Below are positions 24,298 to 34,700 of a DNA stretch of 41,505 nt, piece by piece. The notes beneath the pieces are model-generated. The model saw only the letters and a list, made by a program, of their open reading frames with translations. It was not told where the DNA came from and ran no database searches. Every line of letters begins with the position of its first letter. Positions within the stretch are counted from its first letter, which is position 1. This DNA is from Rhizobium sp. Q54 (GTDB lineage Bacteria; Pseudomonadota; Alphaproteobacteria; UBA2966; CAIVPW01), in contig CAMDCA010000013.1 in NCBI GenBank assembly GCA_945889645.1, positions 1 through 41,505 on the forward strand, in the 5' to 3' direction. A program made the position numbers and the translations under genes.

Positions 24298-24612
24298 TCA
24301 GGGCACCGGGCCTTTGAGCCCGCTCAGAATCGAACGCAGCTCCGCAGCGCGCACCGGCTTCGGGATGAGCCCTGCGACGTCGAGCCCGAGTTCGCGGCCG
24401 AGGTCTTGCGCCCACGACAGGGTGCGCACATCCAGTCCGCTGGTCACCAGGATGCGGGCGCGAACGCGCCGCTCGGCCAGCTTCTTAAGCAGCGCAATGC
24501 CGTCCATCTCGGGCATCACCAAGTCGATGGCGACGACGCCGGGCTTGGCGACGTCGAACTGGTGCAGGAAGTCTGCCGCATTCTCCGTCACTGTGACTTC
24601 GAATCCGGCCGT
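24298..24612 (-). pseudogene. 5'-truncated response-regulator receiver domain
   Basis: The frame encodes most of a CheY-like receiver: GFEVTVTENAADFLHQFDV, the phospho-acceptor Asp in VVAIDLVMPEMDGIALLKKL, the Thr/Ser of ILVTSG and the Lys of LIPKPVRAAELRSIL. The first beta strand and the acidic pair that binds magnesium (usual LVVDDE) are missing. In their place the frame runs upstream into unrelated sequence (IECRQIKGI-type residues in another frame). The 5' end was thus lost by a rearrangement near 24612. The open frame continues to 24798 but without receiver similarity. Confidence 0.7.
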
Positions 24613-24790
24613 GCCGCATATATCCCCTTGATCTGACGGCATTCGATCTGCGCGGGCGGGGCGACAAGCAGCGAATCGATATTGTCCAGATGGACGAATT
24701 TCTCGGCGTTCCAGATGGCCGGATTCTCTTTGATGAACCGTTCTAGCTGGCCCGTTGCGCGGGCTTCGCGGAGGGTTAGAACGCCTGCGG
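24613..24790 (-). pseudogene. Short gene fragment fused upstream of the receiver remnant
   Basis: A different minus frame reads VLTLREARATGQLERFIKEN, then AIWNAEKFVHLDNIDSLLV. The opening resembles small uncharacterised proteins that begin LTLREALRTGRLEEFI. The similarity stops after about 25 residues. The fragment abuts the truncated receiver in a shifted frame, so the two look like parts of separate genes joined by a deletion. No function can be given. Confidence 0.4.
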
Positions 24791-24798
24791 CCCAGCAA

Positions 24799-25123
24799 GG
24801 GCGCTCAATTCGAGCCCTCCGGCGACAACCAGCCCTTGCCACTTTTGCATTCCCATTCCCTCCGGGCGCCTAACTTAGGCCGTAGCAGGTATTCCGGAGC
24901 CGGTCCTTAGGGGAAGGGGATATGTGCGGGGCCGTGCGGCCGTGAACAGTTGGAGAACGCATGGCGGAAAGTTGCTCTCTTACAATGGCTTAGATACCAC
25001 CTTGCTAAAAAGAACAAAGCATGTACTGTATGCGCCATCCACCCAGGCGCCGCTGGTGCCGTCGCGCCCACAACGCCGCCAAGCGGGATGCAGCGCGATA
25101 TGAAATAAGAGGGGAGCGTACCG
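24799..25123. other. recA upstream region
   Basis: This stretch holds the LexA operator, a candidate -10 (TACAAT) and a leader of about 130 bases that is markedly more AT-rich than the surroundings (24960-25030). No other gene is apparent. The recA ribosome-binding site is GAGGGGAG at about 25107-25114. Confidence 0.5.
24944..24958. promoter_or_regulatory. LexA operator (SOS box) of recA
   Basis: GAAC (24944-24947), seven bases, GAAC (24955-24958). This direct repeat is the alphaproteobacterial LexA site (GTTC-N7-GTTC on the other strand). TACAAT at 24981-24986 is a candidate -10 element, and the box would cover its -35 region, which fits repression. A weaker GAAC-N7-GTAC follows at 25012-25026. 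Confidence 0.8.
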
Positions 25124-26233
<1,110 letters not shown>

Positions 26234-26243
26234 GCCGTTCGCT

Positions 26244-26264
26244 GCCAGGAGCAAAGCTCCTGGC
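26244..26264 (+). terminator. Hairpin 1 after recA
   Basis: GCCAGGAGC (26244-26252) pairs perfectly with GCTCCTGGC (26256-26264) around AAA, 10 bases after the recA stop. No U tract follows, so it may protect the 3' end or work with Rho rather than act alone as a terminator. Confidence 0.6.
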
Positions 26265-26291
26265 GCGATTCTAGGCAGCGCAGAAACGCAG

Positions 26292-26315
26292 GCGCCCGGG
26301 GGGTTCCCCGGGCGC
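26292..26315 (+). terminator. Hairpin 2 after recA
   Basis: GCGCCCGGGG (26292-26301) pairs perfectly with CCCCGGGCGC (26306-26315) around GGTT. This is a very stable 10-bp stem, again without a U tract. Confidence 0.6.
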
Positions 26316-26351
26316 GGCGACTCAAGGCATACTTAAGCCGGGGAGGGTGGT

Positions 26352-26427
26352 CCGCGGCGCGCGGGCGCGGGGTCTCATCGGTTTCGGTGGGCAGACCCGA
26401 AGCTAGCGCGCCGCGGGGCATTTTTTT
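26352..26427 (+). ncRNA. Candidate structured RNA or compound terminator between recA and alaS
   Basis: An 11-bp perfect outer stem, CCGCGGCGCGC (26352-26362) with GCGCGCCGCGG (26406-26416), encloses a second stem GGGTCT (26370-26375) with AGACCC (26393-26398). After the outer stem comes GGCA and then seven T residues (26421-26427), which are rare in this GC-rich genome. The shape suggests the 3' end of a small RNA or a compound terminator for recA. I do not recognise a known RNA family; the conserved SRP RNA loop is absent. Confidence 0.45.
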
Positions 26428-26719
26428 ACCGGCCGTTTGCGCACCACCGACGGGACTCGCGACGCGGATTTTTCTGGGCGCGCACCCTTGGCGCTGGCGC
26501 AGGCGATGCTATGTCGGATGAAATGGTCGCTGACGTCCATGCTGCAGTACCGCGCATCAGTTCCGCGCCGCCCGCGCACGTCCGCCCAGGGGCCAGGGGA
26601 CCATAAATCCTCCACAAACTTGGCGCGGCGGAGCGTTTCGATGCCGGGCTCCGGGGCCGCGCGACGAGTGTCGTCGAACGAGTTTTGTTAAACACTTTCC
26701 GTGAGTTACCGGGCGAGCC

Positions 26720-29398
26720 ATGCTGAACGCAACTGACATCCGGCGCGCGTTCCTCGACTTCTACAAGGGCCGGGGACACGAGGTCGTCGCGTCGTCCGCC
26801 CTGGTGCCGCACCAGGACCCGACCCTGTTGTTCACCAATGCGGGCATGGTGCAGTTCAAGAACGTGTTCACCGGCGTCGAGAAGCGCCCGTACACGCGCG
26901 CCACGTCGTCGCAGAAATGCGTGCGGGCCGGCGGCAAGCACAACGATCTCGAGAACGTGGGCTACACGTCACGCCACCACACGTTTTTCGAGATGCTCGG
27001 CAACTTCTCGTTCGGTGACTACTTCAAGGAAGAGGCGATCCTGTCGGCGTGGACGCTTCTCAACAAGGAGTTCGGCCTGCCCAAGGACCGCATGTTGGTC
27101 ACCGTCTACGTCGATGACGACGACGCGGCCAAGCTGTGGAAGAAGATCGCCGGCTACTCCGACGACCGCATCATTCGCATCAGCGGCTCCGACAACTTCT
27201 GGAGCATGGGCGACATCGGCCCGTGCGGTCCGTGCACCGAAATCTTCTTCGACCACGGCGACAAGATCGCTGGCGGCCCGCCGGGCTCCAAGGACGCCGA
27301 CGGCGACCGCTTCGTCGAGATTTGGAACCTCGTATTCATGCAGTACGAGCAGTTCGCCGGCGGCGAGCGCAAGCCGCTGCCCAGGCCCAGCATAGACACC
27401 GGGATGGGTCTGGAGCGTGTCTCCGCCGTGCTGCAGGGCAAGCACGACAACTACGACACGGACCTGTTGCGCGGCCTGATCGTCGCCTCGGCCGAAGTGT
27501 CGAAGCAGGCCGCCGACGGCCCGCACAGGATTTCGCATCGCGTCGTCGCCGACCACCTGCGCTCATCGTGCTTCCTGATGTCCGACGGCGTCATGCCGTC
27601 CAACGAAGGGCGCGGCTATGTGCTGCGCCGCATCATGCGCCGCGCCATGCGGCACGCGCACTTGATGGGAGTGCCCGAGCCGCTGATGCACCGCCTGGTG
27701 CCGGCGCTGGTTTCGGCGATGGGAGCGCACTACCCCGAGCTCATCCGCGCCCAGGCGCTGATGACCGAGACTCTGAAGCTCGAAGAGGTCCGCTTCCGCG
27801 AGACTCTGGCGCGCGGCCTGTCGTTTCTCGACGAGGCGCTCGGCAAGCTGCCCACGGGTGGCGCGCTGCCCGGTGAAGCCGCGTTCAAGCTCTACGACAC
27901 TTACGGCTTCCCGCTCGACCTGACCCAGGACGCGCTGCGGGCGCAGGGACTTACGGTCGATACCAAGGGATTTGACGCGGCGATGGACCGCCAGCGCGCC
28001 GCCGCGCGCGCGGCGTGGGCCGGGTCGGGCGAGCAGGCCACCGAAGCGGTGTGGTTCGACCTGCGCCAGCGCCTCGGCGCGTCCGAGTTTCTCGGCTATG
28101 AGACCGATCGCGCCGAGGGCAAGGTTCTGGCGCTGCTGTCGCAGGGCAAAGAAATCATCGCGGCGCCGGAGGGCACCGAGGTTCAGGTCCTCGTCAACCA
28201 GACACCGTTCTACGGCGAGTCGGGTGGCCAGGGCGGCGACTGCGGCCTGATGACCGGCGAGGGCTTTGAGGTGGCCGTCAAGGACACCCAGAAAAAGCTC
28301 GGCGACCTCAACATCCACGAGGGCATCGTCACCAAGGGCACCCTCAAGGTCGGCGCCACCGTCGATCTGCGCATCGACTCGACGGTCCGTGCGCGTCTGC
28401 GCGCCAACCATTCGGCGACGCACCTGCTGCACGCTGCGTTGCGCCGCACGCTGGGCGACCATGTCACCCAGAAGGGCTCGCTGGTCGCGCCTGAACGATT
28501 GCGCTTTGACTTCAGCCACTCGGTACCGATCAGCGCCGACGACCTCGTGCGCATCGAGGCCATCGTCAACGAGCAGGCGCGCCGCAACATCGAGGTGCAG
28601 ACCCTGTTGATGACGCCGACCGAGGCCGTCGCCAAAGGCGCAATGGCGCTGTTCGGGGAAAAATACGGTGACGAGGTGCGCGTCGTCTCCATGGGTGTCG
28701 CGCTCGGAGCGCGCGAACAAGACAACTCCGACGAGAAGCACTTCTCGACCGAACTGTGCGGCGGTACCCATGTGCGCCGCACCGGCGACATCGGCTTCTT
28801 CAAGATCGTGTCGGAGTCCGGCGTTGCTGCCGGGGTGCGCCGCATCGAGGCGCTGACCGGCGCCGCCGCCGCGGAGTACGCGGTCGAACAGGAGCGCACG
28901 CTGCGCGAGGCGGCGGCGGTGCTCAAGGCGCCGACCACCGACCTACCGGCGCGCGTCACGTCGCTGCTCGACGAGCGCAAGCGCCTGGAGCGCGAGATTG
29001 CCGATCTGCGCCGCAAGCTTGCCACTGGTGGTGGTGGCGGCGGCGGGCCCACTATCAAGGAGGTCGGCGGCGTGCGCTTCGCCGGTCGTAACGTCGAAGG
29101 CGCGCAGCCTGGCGAATTGAAAGCGATGGTCGACGAAATGAAAAAGTCCGGATCCGGCGTCTACGCCATGGTCGCGGTGGTGGACGGCAAGGCGTCGCTG
29201 GTCGTCGGCGTTACCCCCGACCTGGTGCCGCGCTTCAACGCGGTCGATTTGGTGAAGGTCGGCGTCGCCGCGCTCGGCGGCAAAGGCGGCGGTGGCCGTC
29301 CCGACATGGCTCAAGGCGGCGGACCAGAAGGCGCGCTGGCGTCAGCCGCGCTCGCCGCTGTCGAACAGGCCATTGCGGCGACTGCGCAGGCCGCGTGA
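26720..29398 (+). CDS. alaS: Alanine--tRNA ligase AlaS
   Basis: AlaRS charges tRNA-Ala and edits mischarged Ser and Gly. The 892-aa protein shows the class II catalytic core ([37 protein letters not shown]), the tRNA-recognition domain, the editing domain with zinc-binding HSATHLLH and [13 protein letters not shown], and the C-Ala domain with a Gly-rich linker (about residues 768-776). The length is usual. About 290 bases lie between the T7 tract and the ATG; I see nothing in them I can name beyond the leader. The stop overlaps the next gene's GTG. Confidence 0.98.
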   Translation: MLNATDIRRAFLDFYKGRGHEVVASSALVPHQDPTLLFTNAGMVQFKNVFTGVEKRPYTRATSSQKCVRAGGKHNDLENVGYTSRHHTFFEMLGNFSFGDYFKEEAILSAWTLLNKEFGLPKDRMLVTVYVDDDDAAKLWKKIAGYSDDRIIRISGSDNFWSMGDIGPCGPCTEIFFDHGDKIAGGPPGSKDADGDRFVEIWNLVFMQYEQFAGGERKPLPRPSIDTGMGLERVSAVLQGKHDNYDTDLLRGLIVASAEVSKQAADGPHRISHRVVADHLRSSCFLMSDGVMPSNEGRGYVLRRIMRRAMRHAHLMGVPEPLMHRLVPALVSAMGAHYPELIRAQALMTETLKLEEVRFRETLARGLSFLDEALGKLPTGGALPGEAAFKLYDTYGFPLDLTQDALRAQGLTVDTKGFDAAMDRQRAAARAAWAGSGEQATEAVWFDLRQRLGASEFLGYETDRAEGKVLALLSQGKEIIAAPEGTEVQVLVNQTPFYGESGGQGGDCGLMTGEGFEVAVKDTQKKLGDLNIHEGIVTKGTLKVGATVDLRIDSTVRARLRANHSATHLLHAALRRTLGDHVTQKGSLVAPERLRFDFSHSVPISADDLVRIEAIVNEQARRNIEVQTLLMTPTEAVAKGAMALFGEKYGDEVRVVSMGVALGAREQDNSDEKHFSTELCGGTHVRRTGDIGFFKIVSESGVAAGVRRIEALTGAAAAEYAVEQERTLREAAAVLKAPTTDLPARVTSLLDERKRLEREIADLRRKLATGGGGGGGPTIKEVGGVRFAGRNVEGAQPGELKAMVDEMKKSGSGVYAMVAVVDGKASLVVGVTPDLVPRFNAVDLVKVGVAALGGKGGGGRPDMAQGGGPEGALASAALAAVEQAIAATAQAA

Positions 29399-29766
29399 AG
29401 TACGCCGATCAGTACCAGCCCGGCAAAGGGCGACTCCTGGAGACCATGCGCGACCTTCTCATTGCGCGGGCTCGCAACGGCAAGACCATCCTGTACTCGG
29501 AATTGGGCGAGCGCGTCGGCCGCCCGGCCCAGGGACCGTGGCCCGAACTCGACATCATCGCCGACGACGAGCGCGACGCGCAGCGGCCGGACGCGACCTT
29601 GTTGATCATCCAGCGCAACGGCTTTCCGCAGCGCTACCGCAAGCGTTTCTTCAATCCCAACAACGCCGAAGACGTGGCCGAGTACACCGAGGAGTTGAAG
29701 GCGCTGTTCGACTTCTACCGCCCCGCTGGACGCCCGCCGCCGAGAAAGCCACCGGAGCTAGTCTAG
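29395..29766 (+). CDS. Hypothetical protein translationally coupled to alaS
   Basis: A 123-aa protein. Its GTG start overlaps the alaS TGA (GTGA, 29395-29398), so it is probably translated by ribosomes finishing alaS. It contains [20 protein letters not shown] and [20 protein letters not shown], which look like a small helical or winged-helix-like domain, then [20 protein letters not shown] and a Pro-rich end. I do not recognise a family. A link to tRNA or translation is suggested only by the coupling. Confidence 0.75.
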   Translation: MKYADQYQPGKGRLLETMRDLLIARARNGKTILYSELGERVGRPAQGPWPELDIIADDERDAQRPDATLLIIQRNGFPQRYRKRFFNPNNAEDVAEYTEELKALFDFYRPAGRPPPRKPPELV

Positions 29767-30065
29767 AGAACCGCTTCGCGCTGCGCCGCCTGGCGCTGCA
29801 TGATCGGAATGGCGTGCGCGATGAACGCTTGCGCATCCATCCGCACGCTGGGCGCCTTGCCCCACGTGCGCGTGCCGCTGGGCGCCATCGCGTCCAATAC
29901 TGCGTGGTGGATTTCGTCGGGGCCGCCATGCACCGGTCCCACGGCACGCACCGAGGCGTGGACCATCACCAGCGCACCAGGCGCGAGCCCAAGCGCACGG
30001 ATGCCGGCCGTCAGCGAAGCGCGCGCGGTTGATCGATTCAGGAGCAGCCGCCGCTCATTTGCGCG
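29763..30065 (-). pseudogene. Internally deleted aminoglycoside 3-N-acetyltransferase, aac(3)-like
   Basis: The frame reads GIRALGLAPGALVMVHASVR and AVGPVHGGPDEIHHAVLDAM, the N-terminal signature of the AAC(3) family (usual LMVHASLRAVGPV-GGPD). After APSGT it jumps to RTWGKAPSVRMDAQAFIAHA, which resembles the C-terminal part of the same family. The roughly 150 central residues that carry the active site are missing; full length is about 260 aa. No start codon is present in frame near the 5' end, where an ATG lies in another frame (30058). The gene is dead as an AAC(3). It follows the DUF2934 gene directly on the same strand. Confidence 0.75.
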
Positions 30066-30314
30066 TCAGCGCACCGTCGGCGCCGGAGCCACCGGCGGCT
30101 TGCGTCCGCGCAGCAGAGAAGGGCGCTTGAGCGGCGCCGGCGGCGTCACGGGATTGGCCGTGACGGCCGGCGTCGTCTTAGCGGTCACCGGGGCGAGTTC
30201 CGCCTCGGCCATGCGCCAGTGCTCCTGATCGCGGCCGTGCGGGCGGCCTTCGCCCTCCCAGATATGATAGGCACGAGCTGCGATGCGCGATTGCAGGTCC
30301 TTCGGATCAGCCAT
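30066..30314 (-). CDS. DUF2934 domain protein
   Basis: An 82-aa protein with the DUF2934 signature RIAARAYHIWEGEGRPHGRD then QEHWRMAEAEL (about residues 10-40), followed by a Pro/Ala/Thr-rich tail with basic residues. The domain is a short helical unit common in alphaproteobacteria, of unknown function. From ATG 30314 a GGAG sequence lies upstream; the frame stays open to 30341. Confidence 0.82.
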   Translation of the reverse strand: MADPKDLQSRIAARAYHIWEGEGRPHGRDQEHWRMAEAELAPVTAKTTPAVTANPVTPPAPLKRPSLLRGRKPPVAPAPTVR

Positions 30315-30439
30315 CGTTGGATACTCCACTGAGTTGCGCACGCCGGATTTTCCGCCCGCAAGCCCCGGTCCCGCAAGGGGTGCGGCAGAGGCTACTTAGT
30401 GGCCGCTACTGCAATGGGCGCGCCAATCCTGTTGGAGGC

Positions 30440-31654
30440 TCACTTCACCGCCCGCTTTAGGTTGGTGTCAATGGCGGCCAGGAACTTCAGTGTCGTGAGC
30501 CATGGCGCCTGCGGGCCGACCAGGACGGCCAGGTCCTTGGTCATCTGTCCGCTCTGCACGGTATCGACGCACACCCGCTCCAGCGTAGTGGAGAAGTGGT
30601 CGAGCGGCACGTTGGCGTCGAGCTTGGCGCGGTGCGCGAGGCCTCGGGTCCAGGCGAAGATCGACGCGATCGGGTTGGTCGACGTCTCCTTGCCCTGCTG
30701 GTGCTGGCGGTAGTGGCGCGTGACGGTGCCGTGCGCCGCCTCAGCCTCGACCGTCGAGCCGTCCGGCGTCATCAGCACCGAGGTCATCAGGCCGAGCGAG
30801 CCGAAACCCTGCGCGACGGTGTCGGACTGCACGTCGCCGTCGTAGTTCTTGCACGCCCAGACGAAGCCGCCGGGCAGCTTCAGCGCCTGCGCCACCATGT
30901 CGTCGATGAGGCGGTGCTCATAGATAATGCCGGCCTTGGCGAAGCGGCTGGCGAACTCCTTGTCGAACACTTCCTGGAACAGATCCTTGAAGCGCCCGTC
31001 GTAGGCCTTGAGGATGGTGTTCTTGGTCGACAGGTAGACCGGCCATTTGCGCGTCAGGCCGTAGTTGAGGCACGCATGCGCGAAGCCGCGGATCGATTCG
31101 TCGAGGTTGTACATCGACAGCGCGACGCCCGGCCCCGGGAACTGGAACACTTCGCGGGTCGTTGCGGCTGAGCCGTCCGACGGCTGGAACGTCACCGTCA
31201 GTCGTCCGGCGCTGGGCACGACGAAGTCGGTCGCCTTGTACTGGTCGCCGAATGCATGGCGGCCGATGACGATCGGTTGGGTCCAGCCCGGCACCAAGCG
31301 TGGCACGTTGCTGCACACGATTGGCTCGCGAAACACGGTACCGCCGAGAATGTTGCGGATGGTGCCGTTGGGCGAAGCGTACATGCGCTTCAAGCCGAAC
31401 TCTTTCACGCGCGCTTCGTCGGGCGTGATAGTGGCGCACTTCACCCCGACCCCGATGCGCCGGATGGCGTGCGCTGCCTCGACCGTCACGCGGTCGTCGG
31501 TGGCATCGCGATGTTCGATGCCGAGATCGAAGTACTCGAGCTTTATGTCGAGGTACGGAAGGATCAGCTTCTCGCGGATCATCCGCCAGATGATGCGAGT
31601 CATCTCGTCGCCGTCGATCTCGACGACCGGCTTGTCGACCTTGATGCGTGCCAT
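30440..31654 (-). CDS. icd: NADP-dependent isocitrate dehydrogenase
   Basis: This enzyme converts isocitrate to 2-oxoglutarate and CO2 with NADP in the TCA cycle. The 404-aa length and motifs match the homodimeric type found in alphaproteobacteria and eukaryotes (type II), not the E. coli type. Blocks include [20 protein letters not shown] at the start, [20 protein letters not shown] (substrate-binding Ser in SPNGT), [20 protein letters not shown] with the metal-binding Asp, and [20 protein letters not shown]. It stands alone on the minus strand. Confidence 0.97.
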   Translation of the reverse strand: MARIKVDKPVVEIDGDEMTRIIWRMIREKLILPYLDIKLEYFDLGIEHRDATDDRVTVEAAHAIRRIGVGVKCATITPDEARVKEFGLKRMYASPNGTIRNILGGTVFREPIVCSNVPRLVPGWTQPIVIGRHAFGDQYKATDFVVPSAGRLTVTFQPSDGSAATTREVFQFPGPGVALSMYNLDESIRGFAHACLNYGLTRKWPVYLSTKNTILKAYDGRFKDLFQEVFDKEFASRFAKAGIIYEHRLIDDMVAQALKLPGGFVWACKNYDGDVQSDTVAQGFGSLGLMTSVLMTPDGSTVEAEAAHGTVTRHYRQHQQGKETSTNPIASIFAWTRGLAHRAKLDANVPLDHFSTTLERVCVDTVQSGQMTKDLAVLVGPQAPWLTTLKFLAAIDTNLKRAVK

Positions 31655-31705
31655 GGCGATGGGGCCCCCGGTTGCGGTGCGCGTCCCTCCCAGGCGCGGC
31701 GCGGG

Positions 31706-31734
31706 ACTTTAGTCGTCCTGGGCGCCGACAGCAA
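31706..31734 (-). promoter_or_regulatory. Candidate promoter of icd
   Basis: On the minus strand TTGCTG (31734-31729) is followed after 17 bases by TAAAGT (31711-31706). Each hexamer matches consensus in four of six positions. It is about 50 bases upstream of the icd ATG. Confidence 0.4.
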
Positions 31735-31940
31735 TTTGGCCAACCAAAACTCGGCGGCCCCGATGAGGAGCCGCCGGGTCTGCAGAGTGTCGCCTGCTCG
31801 ACTTCGAGAGCGGCCAGGCGCGCGCCGGCGGCGCGTGCACTGGTCGATATCGCGAGGCGCTTGTTGCCCGGCGGCGTCACGATGTTGAAGGACTGCGACG
31901 GGATGGTGGTGTTGCCGAACTCGAGGATGCCATCGCCGTG
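31730..31940 (-). pseudogene. Decayed coding fragment between icd and fbpA
   Basis: On the minus strand a frame with about 90 percent GC3 reads GILEFGNTTIPSQSFNIVTP, PGNKRLAISTSARAAGARLA and ALEVEQ (about 31930 to 31795). A one-base shift then gives TLQTRRLLIGAAEFWLAKLL (to about 31735). No start codon or stop fits a complete gene. The strong codon bias shows that this was real coding sequence. The protein is not recognised. It overlaps the inferred icd promoter. Confidence 0.5.
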
Positions 31941-32042
31941 GTGGCCTTGTTGGGGCGTTCGCTCTGGACGACGGCCTGCACACCTCTTGTTACCGCAGTT
32001 TAGGTCGAGGGCGTTGCCGAGGGCGGCGCCCCTTGTGCTGTT

Positions 32043-32061
32043 GCGAATGAGTTGCATATTC
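32043..32061 (+). promoter_or_regulatory. Fur-like iron box upstream of fbpA
   Basis: GCGAATGAGTTGCATATTC matches the 19-base Fur consensus GATAATGATAATCATTATC in 11 positions and includes the ATGA/CAT half-site pattern. It lies about 70 bases before the fbpA start, in an AT-rich patch. In alphaproteobacteria Irr or RirA could act here instead. Confidence 0.35.
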
Positions 32062-32129
32062 ATCGGATATCCGTATTCTCCCCAGTCGCGCCGGCCCCTC
32101 CGCCGGAGCAATGAAGGAGACGGCCGAGA

Positions 32130-33125
32130 ATGATGCGTTTGTTCAGCTTTGCTGCGGGTGTTGCCATGCTGGCCGGTCTTCTGGCCGACCCGGCGTACGC
32201 CGAAATCACCGTCTACAACGCACAGCACGAAACCCTGACGAAGGCTTGGATCGAGGCCTTCACCATGGAGACGGGGATCAAGGCCAACTACCGCCAGGGC
32301 TCCGACCTCGACCTCGCCAACGCCATCGTGTTGGAAGGCCGCAACTCGCCGGCCGACGTGTTCCTGACCGAGAACTCCCCTGCCATGGTGCTGGTGGACA
32401 ACGCCGGCCTGTTCGCCCCGGTCGATGCGGCCACGCTGGCGATGGTGCCGGCCAACTATCGTGCCGCCAACGGCCGCTGGACCGGGATCGCCGCGCGCAG
32501 CACGGTGCTCGTCTACAACAAGGCGAAGGTGCCCGTCGCCAACCTGCCTAAATCGATGCTCGACCTCGCTGCGCCGTCGTGGAAGGGCCGTTGGGCCGGG
32601 TCTCCGTCCGGCGCCGACTTCCAGGCCGTCGTCGGTGCGCTGCTCGAACTCAGGGGCGAACAGGCGACGGGCGACTGGCTCAAGGCGATGAAGGCGAACG
32701 CGACCATCTATCGCGGCAACGGCGCGGTGCTGCGTGCGGTCAACGCCGGCGAGATCGAGACCGGGCTGATCTACCACTACTATTACTTCCAGGACCAAGC
32801 GAAGACCGGCGAGGCCAGCAACAACGTCGGCCTACACTTCTTCAAGAATCGGGATCCGGGCGCGTTCGTCAGCGTCTCGGGCGGCGGCGTGCTGGCGACC
32901 AGCAAGAACGTGGCCGAAGCCCAGGCCTTCCTGAAGTTCGTGGTCGGCAAGACGGGCCAAGATATCTTGCGGACTGGTGACGCGATGGAGTACGCGGTGG
33001 CGACCACCGCCGAATCGCACCCGAAGCTGCCGGCGCTCGGCACCCTCGACGCGCCCAAGCTCGATCCGGGCCAGCTCAACAGCAAGAAGGTGACCGAGCT
33101 GATGATGGCAGCTGGACTGCTCTAA
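32130..33125 (+). CDS. fbpA: Ferric-iron ABC transporter substrate-binding protein FbpA
   Basis: A periplasmic binding protein that delivers Fe3+ to the FbpB permease. The 331-aa protein begins with a signal peptide (cleavage after ADPAYA, about residue 24) and then ITVYNAQHETLTKAWIEAF, typical of FbpA. The family Fe ligands include paired tyrosines; here YHYYYF occurs at residues 215-220. FVSVSGGGVLATSKN follows near residue 247. AAGGAGA lies before the ATG. It opens the fbpABC operon. Confidence 0.95.
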   Translation: MMRLFSFAAGVAMLAGLLADPAYAEITVYNAQHETLTKAWIEAFTMETGIKANYRQGSDLDLANAIVLEGRNSPADVFLTENSPAMVLVDNAGLFAPVDAATLAMVPANYRAANGRWTGIAARSTVLVYNKAKVPVANLPKSMLDLAAPSWKGRWAGSPSGADFQAVVGALLELRGEQATGDWLKAMKANATIYRGNGAVLRAVNAGEIETGLIYHYYYFQDQAKTGEASNNVGLHFFKNRDPGAFVSVSGGGVLATSKNVAEAQAFLKFVVGKTGQDILRTGDAMEYAVATTAESHPKLPALGTLDAPKLDPGQLNSKKVTELMMAAGLL

Positions 33126-33152
33126 GGCGCACCCGATGACGCAAGTCCGCTA

Positions 33153-34700
33153 GTGCAGGAATACGCACGTCGTTTGCCGTTCGCGGCGCCGCGCTGGATG
33201 CTGCCGGCGGCGGTCCTGGTGTCGGCAGTCACGTTGATCCCGATCGGCTTCGTGATCTGGATCGCGTTTCAGACCGGCTGGGAAACCAGCATCGCGTTGC
33301 TCATCCGCCCGCGCATCGGCGAACTCCTCATCAATACCGTGCTGCTCATCGTGGTCGCCGTGCCCGTGAGTGTTGTGTTGGGCGTGGCGGTCGGCTGGCT
33401 CACCGAGCGCAGCGACCTGCCGGGCCGCCGCGTGTGGTCCGTGCTGGGTGCTGCGCCTCTGGCGGTCCCGGCCTTCGTGCACGGCTTTGCCTGGGTCGGC
33501 GCGATTCCATCACTGCATGGGTTCTTCGCCGGCGCGTTGGTGGCTGTGCTGGCGTACTTTCCCTTTGTTTACCTGCCAACCGCGGCGGCGCTGCGTCGGC
33601 TCGATCCGGCGCAAGAAGACGTGGCAGGGTCGCTCGGGCTGACTCCCACGCAGGTCTTCGGCCGCGTCGTGCTGCCGCAACTGCGCCTGCCGATCCTGGG
33701 CGGCGCGCTGCTCATCGCGCTCCACCTATTGGCCGAGTACGGGTTGTTCGCGCTGCTTCGCTTCGACACGTTCACGACCGCGATCTTCGACGTCTTTCAA
33801 TCGTCCTTCATCGCACCTGCCGCCAACATGATGGCCGGCGTCCTGGTGCTGCTGTGCCTCGGCCTGCTGACGATCGAATCGGCGACTCGCGGCAACGCAC
33901 GCTATGCGCGGCTCGGTTCCGGGACCGCGCGCGAGACGCGCCTGTTTCGTCTCGGGCCGTTGGGAGAACTGGCGGGATTGTCGCTGCTGGTCGTGTTGAC
34001 GGCCTTAGCGCTGGGCGTGCCGTTTGCGACGCTGTTGCGGTGGACCGTCCTGGGCGGCATCGCCAATTGGCGATTCAACGAGATCGTTCCGGTGTTCTTG
34101 CAGACCCTCGGCCTTGCCGCAGCCGGCGCCATACTGACGACACTCGCCGCGCTGCCGGTTGCATGGCTCGCCGTGCGTGGCCGCGGCAAGCTCGGCCGCG
34201 TCTTGGAGGGCTGCAACTACATCACCGGAGCGATGCCGGGCATCGTCATCGCGCTTGCGTTGGTGACCGTCACCATCCGCGTGGTGCAGCCGCTGTACCA
34301 GACGTTGTTCACCGTTCTGCTCGCCTATGTCGTGCTGTTCCTACCGCGCGCCCTCATCAGCTTGCGTGCCAGCATCGCCCAGGCGCCGCCCGAACTTGAG
34401 GATGTGGCACAGAGCCTCGGTCGCACGCCAACCCGCGCGCTATGGGAGATCACGATGCGCTTGGCGGCCCCTGGCGCCGCCGCCGGCGCGGCGCTGGTGT
34501 TCCTGGCCGTCACCACCGAGCTTACGGCGACGCTGATCCTGGCGCCGACTGGCACGCGCACGCTCGCGACGACGTTCTGGTCGTTGACCAGCGAGATCGA
34601 CTTTGTTCGGGCGGCGCCGTATGCCGTCATCATGGTGTTGTTGTCAGTGCCCCTGACCTGGGTGCTCTATGTCCAGTCGCGCCGCGTGGCGGGGCGATGA
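33153..34700 (+). CDS. fbpB: Ferric-iron ABC transporter permease FbpB
   Basis: A 515-aa inner-membrane permease with about 12 helices, in two homologous halves. Each half has an EAA loop that contacts the ATPase: [20 protein letters not shown] (about residues 151-170) and [20 protein letters not shown] (about 415-434). The fused two-domain form is usual for FbpB. The start is GTG 33153, 27 bases after fbpA. The stop overlaps the fbpC ATG (ATGA). Confidence 0.95.
   Translation: MQEYARRLPFAAPRWMLPAAVLVSAVTLIPIGFVIWIAFQTGWETSIALLIRPRIGELLINTVLLIVVAVPVSVVLGVAVGWLTERSDLPGRRVWSVLGAAPLAVPAFVHGFAWVGAIPSLHGFFAGALVAVLAYFPFVYLPTAAALRRLDPAQEDVAGSLGLTPTQVFGRVVLPQLRLPILGGALLIALHLLAEYGLFALLRFDTFTTAIFDVFQSSFIAPAANMMAGVLVLLCLGLLTIESATRGNARYARLGSGTARETRLFRLGPLGELAGLSLLVVLTALALGVPFATLLRWTVLGGIANWRFNEIVPVFLQTLGLAAAGAILTTLAALPVAWLAVRGRGKLGRVLEGCNYITGAMPGIVIALALVTVTIRVVQPLYQTLFTVLLAYVVLFLPRALISLRASIAQAPPELEDVAQSLGRTPTRALWEITMRLAAPGAAAGAALVFLAVTTELTATLILAPTGTRTLATTFWSLTSEIDFVRAAPYAVIMVLLSVPLTWVLYVQSRRVAGR

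Larger units (their letters stand above)
31655..32129. other. Divergent region between icd and fbpA
   Basis: About 475 bases without an intact gene. The part near icd holds its candidate promoter and the decayed minus-strand fragment. The part near fbpA (about 31985-32129) is less GC-rich and contains a Fur-like site and the fbpA ribosome-binding site AAGGAGA (32113-32119). Confidence 0.5.

Noticed and set aside
26403-26615. Small minus-strand ORF in the recA-alaS gap
   Set aside because: No ribosome-binding site or family similarity, and it runs over the T7 tract of the structured element.
30918-32798. Long minus-strand open frame of 626 codons
   Set aside because: It is mostly the shadow of icd and fbpA in the wrong frame. 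Only the part at about 31795-31930 carries coding signal, and this is listed as a relic.
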